From Bacillota bacterium (lineage in GTDB: Bacteria; Bacillota; Clostridia; Christensenellales; Aristaeellaceae): 10,379 nt of DNA. The notes below the pieces were generated by a model that worked only from the letters and a program-made list of their open reading frames with translations, was not told the DNA's origin and made no database searches. Positions 5,353-10,379 of the stretch are shown one piece after another; position 1 is the stretch's first letter, and each line of letters opens with the position of its first letter. The position numbers and the translations under genes are program-made. The stretch covers positions 1 to 10,379 of the forward strand of contig JAEVZE010000002.1 in the NCBI GenBank assembly GCA_023392395.1, given 5' to 3'.

Positions 5353-6396
5353 CTAATCCTTGTACCGGATGATGCACTTCTTGGCGATCTGCTTCTTTTC
5401 CAGCTTTTCGAAGGCTTGGAGGATGTCCGTAAAGTCAAAGTAGTCGGAGATGTAGTCCTTCAGATCGATGACGCCGGCCTTGAGCCAGTTCATGACCTGA
5501 TTGTGGGCTTCGCCTTCCTCGACCTTGGAGGGGAACTGCTGGAACTGCAACTGCCAGTTGTAGGGGGCCTCGGCCCAGTTGATCTCCGCGGACAGGTTGG
5601 GCGAGATGCCGTAGCAGCAGATCTTGCCTTGGTCGTAGAGCAGCGGCATGGCCATGTTGATGATGGCGGAGACGCCCACCGCGTCCAGCACGAACTTGAC
5701 GCCATCCGGGCAGATTTCGCGGATTTTTTCTTTATAGTTCGGGTCCTTGGAGTTGAAGGCGTAGTCCGCGCCCTTGGATTTTGCGTCTTCCAGCTTCTCG
5801 TCGATGATGTCCAGGGCGATGATCGGGTGCGCGCCCAGGAGGCTCAAGAACTTGATGAACGTCAGGCCCACCGGTCCGCAGCCGAACACGGCGATGGAGT
5901 CATTGGCCTTGATGCCAAACCGCTTGATGGAGGACAGCACTTCGCGCAGCGTGATGATCATGGCCGCGTCCACCGCGTCGATGTCGGCCGGCAGCACGGT
6001 CTGGCCGAAGGCGCACTCCGGCGTGGGGCCGTAGGCGGATTCGTCCCACTTGGGATCGCACACCACGCCGTACTCGCTGTAGGAACCCCAGCCACACTCG
6101 TAGCCGTCGATCGGGCCCGCAAAGGGCAGCAGCACCAGATCGCCCACCTTGAAGGACTGAACCTTCTTGCCCACCGCCACCACGCGGCCCACGGCCTCGT
6201 GGCCCAGCATCAGCGGGTACTTGTCCGGGCCGAAGTTTTTGAACGCGCGATGGATCAGCTTTGCGTCGGTGCCGTTGCACACGCCGCAGCTGAGCGTCTT
6301 GACCAGCGCCTGGCAGTCGTTGTATTCGGGCAGGGACACTTCCTTGACGGCCAGCGACCCGTCCTTTTCCACGATCAGGGTTTTCATTTTGTCCAT
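5353..6396 (-). CDS. Zinc-dependent medium-chain alcohol/polyol dehydrogenase (MDR superfamily)
   Basis: A 347-residue protein with the start at 6396 chosen because AAGGAGG (6404-6410, minus strand) lies 7 nt upstream; Met4 is an alternative. Catalytic-zinc ligands are visible: Cys40 in CGVCNGTDA and His66-Glu67 in LGHEAVGRVV. The region ~93-110 has a single Cys (Cys101) instead of the four Cys of the structural zinc lobe, so that site is probably absent. The Rossmann motif is VFGCGPVGL (170-178), and Asp196 in IALDIIDEK at the end of beta-2 points to NAD rather than NADP. The family oxidises secondary alcohols and polyols to ketones. It is transcribed divergently from the sugar ABC importer, which suggests a shared substrate and shared control (inference). 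The product could be a ketose for the FGGY kinase. L-idonate, sorbitol or threonine-dehydrogenase-like specificities cannot be distinguished here. Confidence 0.88.
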   Translation of the reverse strand: MDKMKTLIVEKDGSLAVKEVSLPEYNDCQALVKTLSCGVCNGTDAKLIHRAFKNFGPDKYPLMLGHEAVGRVVAVGKKVQSFKVGDLVLLPFAGPIDGYECGWGSYSEYGVVCDPKWDESAYGPTPECAFGQTVLPADIDAVDAAMIITLREVLSSIKRFGIKANDSIAVFGCGPVGLTFIKFLSLLGAHPIIALDIIDEKLEDAKSKGADYAFNSKDPNYKEKIREICPDGVKFVLDAVGVSAIINMAMPLLYDQGKICCYGISPNLSAEINWAEAPYNWQLQFQQFPSKVEEGEAHNQVMNWLKAGVIDLKDYISDYFDFTDILQAFEKLEKKQIAKKCIIRYKD

Positions 6397-6455
6397 GCGG
6401 ATGCCTCCTTGTGATTCCTATCCATTGGCCGGGGTCCCCGACCCACTATGTGATC

Positions 6456-6484
6456 ATTATATCATGACATTGTAGCAAAAGCAA
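6456..6484 (-). promoter_or_regulatory. Sigma-A-type promoter for the MDR dehydrogenase
   Basis: On the minus strand TTGCTT (6479-6484) and a perfect TATAAT (6456-6461) are 17 nt apart. Transcription would start near 6449, giving a leader of about 50 nt. The leader contains the palindrome GGGGTCCCC (6431-6439), which could be an operator or a small structure. Confidence 0.6.
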
Positions 6485-6508
6485 GCACAAGCGCCAGCCC
6501 TGCCGCAG

Positions 6509-6606
6509 GTTTTTCCGGTCCCACACAACAACAAAGACAAAAAATCTGTGCAGTGCGGCAAGTTCCATGAATAAAATGTACAATATTTATAGCGGACCGG
6601 AAAAAC
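6509..6606. promoter_or_regulatory. 13-bp inverted repeat between divergent promoters (candidate operator pair)
   Basis: GTTTTTCCGGTCC at 6509-6521 is matched exactly by its reverse complement GGACCGGAAAAAC at 6594-6606. The arms are separated by 72 nt of AT-rich sequence. The right arm ends 3 nt before the -35 box of the importer promoter, and the left arm is 24 nt beyond the -35 box of the dehydrogenase promoter. This is a suitable layout for one regulator controlling both transcripts, possibly by looping. The regulator is not in the window. Confidence 0.45.
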
Positions 6607-6609
6607 AGC

Positions 6610-6637
6610 TTGACAAAAACCATAAACCCCGTATAAT
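6610..6637 (+). promoter_or_regulatory. Consensus sigma-A promoter for the sugar ABC importer operon
   Basis: TTGACA at 6610-6615 and TATAAT at 6632-6637, both perfect, are separated by 16 nt. Transcription should start near 6644, giving an untranslated leader of about 105 nt before the binding-protein gene. This is the strongest promoter in the window, so regulation by a repressor would be expected. Confidence 0.8.
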
Positions 6638-6650
6638 AAGAATCAGTTTC

Positions 6651-6676
6651 AGTATGTAGGTACATTACATCATACT
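6651..6676 (+). promoter_or_regulatory. Dyad in the early leader of the importer operon (candidate operator)
   Basis: AGTATG 6651-6656 is the exact reverse complement of CATACT 6671-6676. The 26-bp dyad is centred just downstream of the predicted transcription start, a common place for a repressor site. It could equally be a weak leader hairpin. Confidence 0.3.
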
Positions 6677-6710
6677 TGCAGCAGATCAAAAAGCACCAAG
6701 ATTTTCATTT

Positions 6711-6727
6711 CCGGCGCGTCGCGCCGG
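6711..6727 (+). other. GC hairpin just upstream of the binding-protein ribosome binding site
   Basis: CCGGCGC 6711-6717 pairs perfectly with GCGCCGG 6721-6727 around loop GTC, in an otherwise AT-rich leader. It ends 9 nt before AAGGAGG (6737-6743). It may protect the 5' end of the coding region or tune translation. No riboswitch fold is evident in the 105-nt leader. Confidence 0.5.
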
Positions 6728-6750
6728 ACGAAAAATAAGGAGGGAATTCC

Positions 6751-7839
6751 ATGAAGAAGGTCCTGTCCCTTGTCCTGGCGTTGGCGCTCACGCTCGGATT
6801 GTTCTCCGTTGCGCTGGCCGAGGCCGACTACGCGAACCTGAAGGCTTTCAAGATCGAGAACGTCCCGCAGGAGAAACTCGACACCACGCTGTACCTGGCA
6901 GTCTCCGTCCGCGGCCTTGAGAACCCCTACATCGCCACCATCAAGGTTGGCATGGAAATGTTCGCCAAGTACCTGGATTCCATCGGCCAGAAGTACGAGA
7001 TGCAGGTTCTGGATTCCCAGGGCGACAACGACAAGGAAGTCGACAACATGCGGCAGTTCGCGGCCAAGGCCGGCGGCAACGCCATCGCCTACTCTGACCC
7101 GAACGAAAACTCCATCGCCTACTCCCTGGCCGAGGCCATGGCGGAGTCCGGCGGCTACATCGGCACCGCCTGGAACAAGCCCGACGACGTTGGCCCGAAG
7201 GACCTGACCCCCAACTGGGTCATCCACACCTCGCCCGACAACGTGCTGGGCGGCTACAACATCGCCAAGGCGCTGTTTGACTCCATGGGCGGCAAGGGCA
7301 AGATCTTTGTCATCCAGGGCATGCTGGGCAACTCCGCGGCGACCAAGCGCTACGAAGGCCTCCAGAAGGCGCTGGCCGAGTACCCGGACATCGAAGTCGC
7401 CGAAGACGACACCGGCAACTGGCAGACCTCCGAAGCCCTGACGCTGGTGGAAACCTGGCTGAACAAGCACCAGGATGTGGGCGGCGTGTGGTGCGCCAAT
7501 GACAACATGGCCACCGGCGCCCTGCAGGCGTTGGATGCCAAGGGCCTCAAGGGCAAAGTCGGCGTGGTCGGCATCGACGCCAACACCGACATCGTCGAAG
7601 CCGTGCGCGATGGCTTCGCCGTGGCGACCGTCTCCTCCAACGGCTATCTGCAGGGCGGCTACACGCTGGCCATCTGCTACGCCGCGTGGGCGGGCCTGAT
7701 CGACGTTTCCAAACTGCCCGACGACTACCGCGAGTTCGCGACCCCGTCCCTCCTGATCACCAAGGACAACGCGGCCGAGTACCTGTCGACCCCGCCGACC
7801 TTCGACTTCTCCACCCCCTTCTTCTGCAAGGCTGACTAA
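6751..7839 (+). CDS. Sugar ABC transporter substrate-binding protein (RbsB/Peripla_BP_4 type)
   Basis: A 362-residue exported protein. AAGGAGG at 6737-6743 lies 7 nt before the ATG. Residues 1-23 form a signal peptide: MKKV, a leucine-rich core and an ALA-type cleavage site before Glu24. There is no lipobox cysteine, unlike most Gram-positive binding proteins. The mature part follows the class I periplasmic-binding fold: AVSVRGLENPYIATIKVGME near the start of the mature domain, hinge-region stretches such as GKIFVIQGMLGNSAATKRYEG and VGGVWCANDNMATGALQALDA, and GVVGIDANTDIVEAVRDG near the C-terminal lobe. It should capture a sugar, polyol or sugar derivative outside the cell and deliver it to the downstream permease. 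It is the first gene of a three-gene operon with a strong promoter, and a stable hairpin behind it may keep its level above that of the membrane parts. The ligand cannot be assigned from sequence. Confidence 0.9.
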   Translation: MKKVLSLVLALALTLGLFSVALAEADYANLKAFKIENVPQEKLDTTLYLAVSVRGLENPYIATIKVGMEMFAKYLDSIGQKYEMQVLDSQGDNDKEVDNMRQFAAKAGGNAIAYSDPNENSIAYSLAEAMAESGGYIGTAWNKPDDVGPKDLTPNWVIHTSPDNVLGGYNIAKALFDSMGGKGKIFVIQGMLGNSAATKRYEGLQKALAEYPDIEVAEDDTGNWQTSEALTLVETWLNKHQDVGGVWCANDNMATGALQALDAKGLKGKVGVVGIDANTDIVEAVRDGFAVATVSSNGYLQGGYTLAICYAAWAGLIDVSKLPDDYREFATPSLLITKDNAAEYLSTPPTFDFSTPFFCKAD

Positions 7840-7858
7840 TTCCCACTCATAAGAGCAG

Positions 7859-7892
7859 CCCGACGGGGCGGGAATATACCCGCCCCGTCGGG
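7859..7892 (+). terminator. Strong intra-operon hairpin after the binding-protein gene
   Basis: CCCGACGGGGCGGG 7859-7872 and CCCGCCCCGTCGGG 7879-7892 form a perfect 14-bp stem with loop AATATA. No T-run follows, so it is more likely a 3'-end stabiliser or partial attenuator than a full terminator. A second, weaker hairpin (7914-7924 / 7931-7939) follows in the 176-nt gap before the permease. This arrangement is familiar in binding-protein-dependent transport operons. Confidence 0.6.
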
Positions 7893-8015
7893 GTATCCGG
7901 AAACATCTTTGTCGGGCGTGATCCGCCTTGGGATCGCCCCATAAACTTGAAACGTGCATTCAGCGCGCTGGTCGCGATCAAGCATAGATACTCGCGTTAA
8001 GGGGAGCGTGGACGT

Positions 8016-9038
8016 ATGGACAAGCAAAAACGAGCGAATATGACCATCACCGAGGAATTCGCCGAGAAAGTCCGCAGGGACAACTTCAGGGAGCGCGTCA
8101 TGCAGATCGCACCGGTGATGGTGCTTCTTTTGCTGATCGTAGTGTTCTCCATCGCCTGCGGACGCAACTTCGCCTCAAAGGACAACCTGGTGGCCATCCT
8201 GAACCAGCTGGCCATTCCGCTGATCATCGCGTTCGGCCTGACGTTTGTCATCATGATCGGTTCCATTGACCTATCTATCGACGGCACCGTCGGCATGGCG
8301 GGTTCCCTGATGGCGGTGTTCGTGCTCAACAGTCAATTCCCCGGCATGAACATGGGCGTCTGGGGCGCACTGCTCGCCATCCTCACCTCGGTGGTGATCG
8401 GCTTCATCATCGGCGTGGTGCATGTGAAGCTGCGCATCCCCTCGTTCATGGTCTCGTTCGCGTTCATGTACATCTGCCGCGGCATCGGCATGCTGAGCTA
8501 CCAGGGCCACCCGCCCACGATCAACGACCCGCTGTTCATGGCGCTGGCCAAGGCGTCGTTCCTTGGCATCCCGTTCATCACGTGGGTGGCGCTGATCATG
8601 CTGGCGCTGTGCTATTTCATCCAGGAGTACACGGCCTTCGGCCGGTACATCTACGCCGTCGGCACCAACGAGTCGATCCCCAGGGCGGTGGGCGTCAGCG
8701 TGGACAAGGTCAAGATCCAGGTTTTCACGCTGGCCGGATTCCTCTTCGGCGTGGCGGGCGTGATCGGCGCGATCCGGCTGGGCCAGGGCCAGGTGGGCAT
8801 CGGCGAAGGCCTGATGTTCCCGGCGCAGGCGGCCGTGGTCGTCGGCGGCACGAGTCTGGCCGGCGGCAAGGGCGGCGTGGTCAACACCATCGTGGGCGTT
8901 CTGATCATGACGGTGCTCACCAACGGTCTGGTGCTTCTCAGCGTCAACCCCTACGTGCGCACCGGTATTCAGGGGCTGATCATTCTGGTTGCGGTGATCC
9001 TGACCATCCCCCGCGGCGGTCAGGTCATCAGCAAGTGA
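8016..9038 (+). CDS. Sugar ABC transporter permease (RbsC type, BPD_transp_2)
   Basis: A 340-residue, strongly hydrophobic membrane protein. Start ATG 8016 follows TAAGGGGAG (7998-8006); Met9 (8040) is a weaker alternative. After a charged N-terminal tail of ~30 residues the first membrane helix is APVMVLLLLIVVFSIA, and about 8-10 segments follow. The RbsC-family segment GSIDLSIDGTVGMAG (~82-96) is clear. So are GRYIYAVGTNESIPRAVGVS, the cytoplasmic loop likely to contact the ATPase, and the C-terminal VVVGGTSLAGGKGGVVNT with NPYVRTGIQGLIILVAV. It should form a homodimeric channel in the cell membrane. It is separated from the ATPase gene by only 14 nt. Confidence 0.92.
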   Translation: MDKQKRANMTITEEFAEKVRRDNFRERVMQIAPVMVLLLLIVVFSIACGRNFASKDNLVAILNQLAIPLIIAFGLTFVIMIGSIDLSIDGTVGMAGSLMAVFVLNSQFPGMNMGVWGALLAILTSVVIGFIIGVVHVKLRIPSFMVSFAFMYICRGIGMLSYQGHPPTINDPLFMALAKASFLGIPFITWVALIMLALCYFIQEYTAFGRYIYAVGTNESIPRAVGVSVDKVKIQVFTLAGFLFGVAGVIGAIRLGQGQVGIGEGLMFPAQAAVVVGGTSLAGGKGGVVNTIVGVLIMTVLTNGLVLLSVNPYVRTGIQGLIILVAVILTIPRGGQVISK

Positions 9039-9052
9039 GCGGGGGGATTGAA

Positions 9053-10379
<1,327 letters not shown>

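Noticed and set aside
5188..6414. A 408-codon plus-strand frame opposite the MDR dehydrogenase
   Set aside because: The minus-strand protein has zinc and NAD motifs and an AAGGAGG site. The plus-strand product is compositionally biased and starts inside repeat copy 3.
6670..7959. A 429-codon minus-strand frame opposite the binding-protein gene
   Set aside because: It is the shadow of a GC-rich gene. The plus-strand product has a signal peptide, family fold segments and a consensus promoter.

Overview
The window looks like a chromosomal stretch from a GC-rich anaerobic Firmicute, probably a gut or rumen Clostridia lineage such as Christensenellales. This is inferred from strong AAGGAGG ribosome binding sites, consensus sigma-A promoters, an RbsABC-type sugar importer and the codon style; there is no rRNA or other marker gene to confirm it. 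The content is carbohydrate catabolism and uptake, interrupted by one AT-rich defence-like gene.

Layout. (1) Positions 1-3692, plus strand: the 3' part of a D-2-hydroxyacid dehydrogenase (SerA-like), an FGGY carbohydrate kinase (XylB-like) and an SMP-30/gluconolactonase family protein. These are probably one catabolic cluster. (2) Positions 3693-3935: a palindromic repeat, a terminator-like hairpin and a promoter. (3) Positions 3937-5052, plus strand: an AT-rich gene for an N-terminal TIR-domain protein with a helical, TPR-like C-terminal half, looking horizontally acquired. (4) Positions 5353-6396, minus strand: a zinc-dependent medium-chain alcohol/polyol dehydrogenase, divergent from (5) positions 6751-10379, plus strand: substrate-binding protein, permease and double-domain ATPase of a sugar ABC importer, the last running off the window.

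The most notable find is not a protein. Three gaps (718-902, 2448-2655 and, on the minus strand, 5130-5331) hold copies of one roughly 200-nt element made of five consecutive hairpins. The 2448 and 5130 copies align almost without gaps, and many of their differences are compensatory base-pair changes that keep the stems. The 718 copy is more diverged but keeps the hairpin order and several signature segments. Each copy starts at, or within about 25 nt of, the stop codon of the upstream gene and is in that gene's sense orientation. I do not recognise it as a named RNA family.

How the genes may work together (inference): the ABC importer brings in a sugar or polyol. The MDR dehydrogenase, the 2-hydroxyacid dehydrogenase, the SMP-30 lactonase-like enzyme and the FGGY kinase then oxidise and phosphorylate it into central metabolism. 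The substrate cannot be read from the sequence. The TIR gene is unrelated to this pathway.
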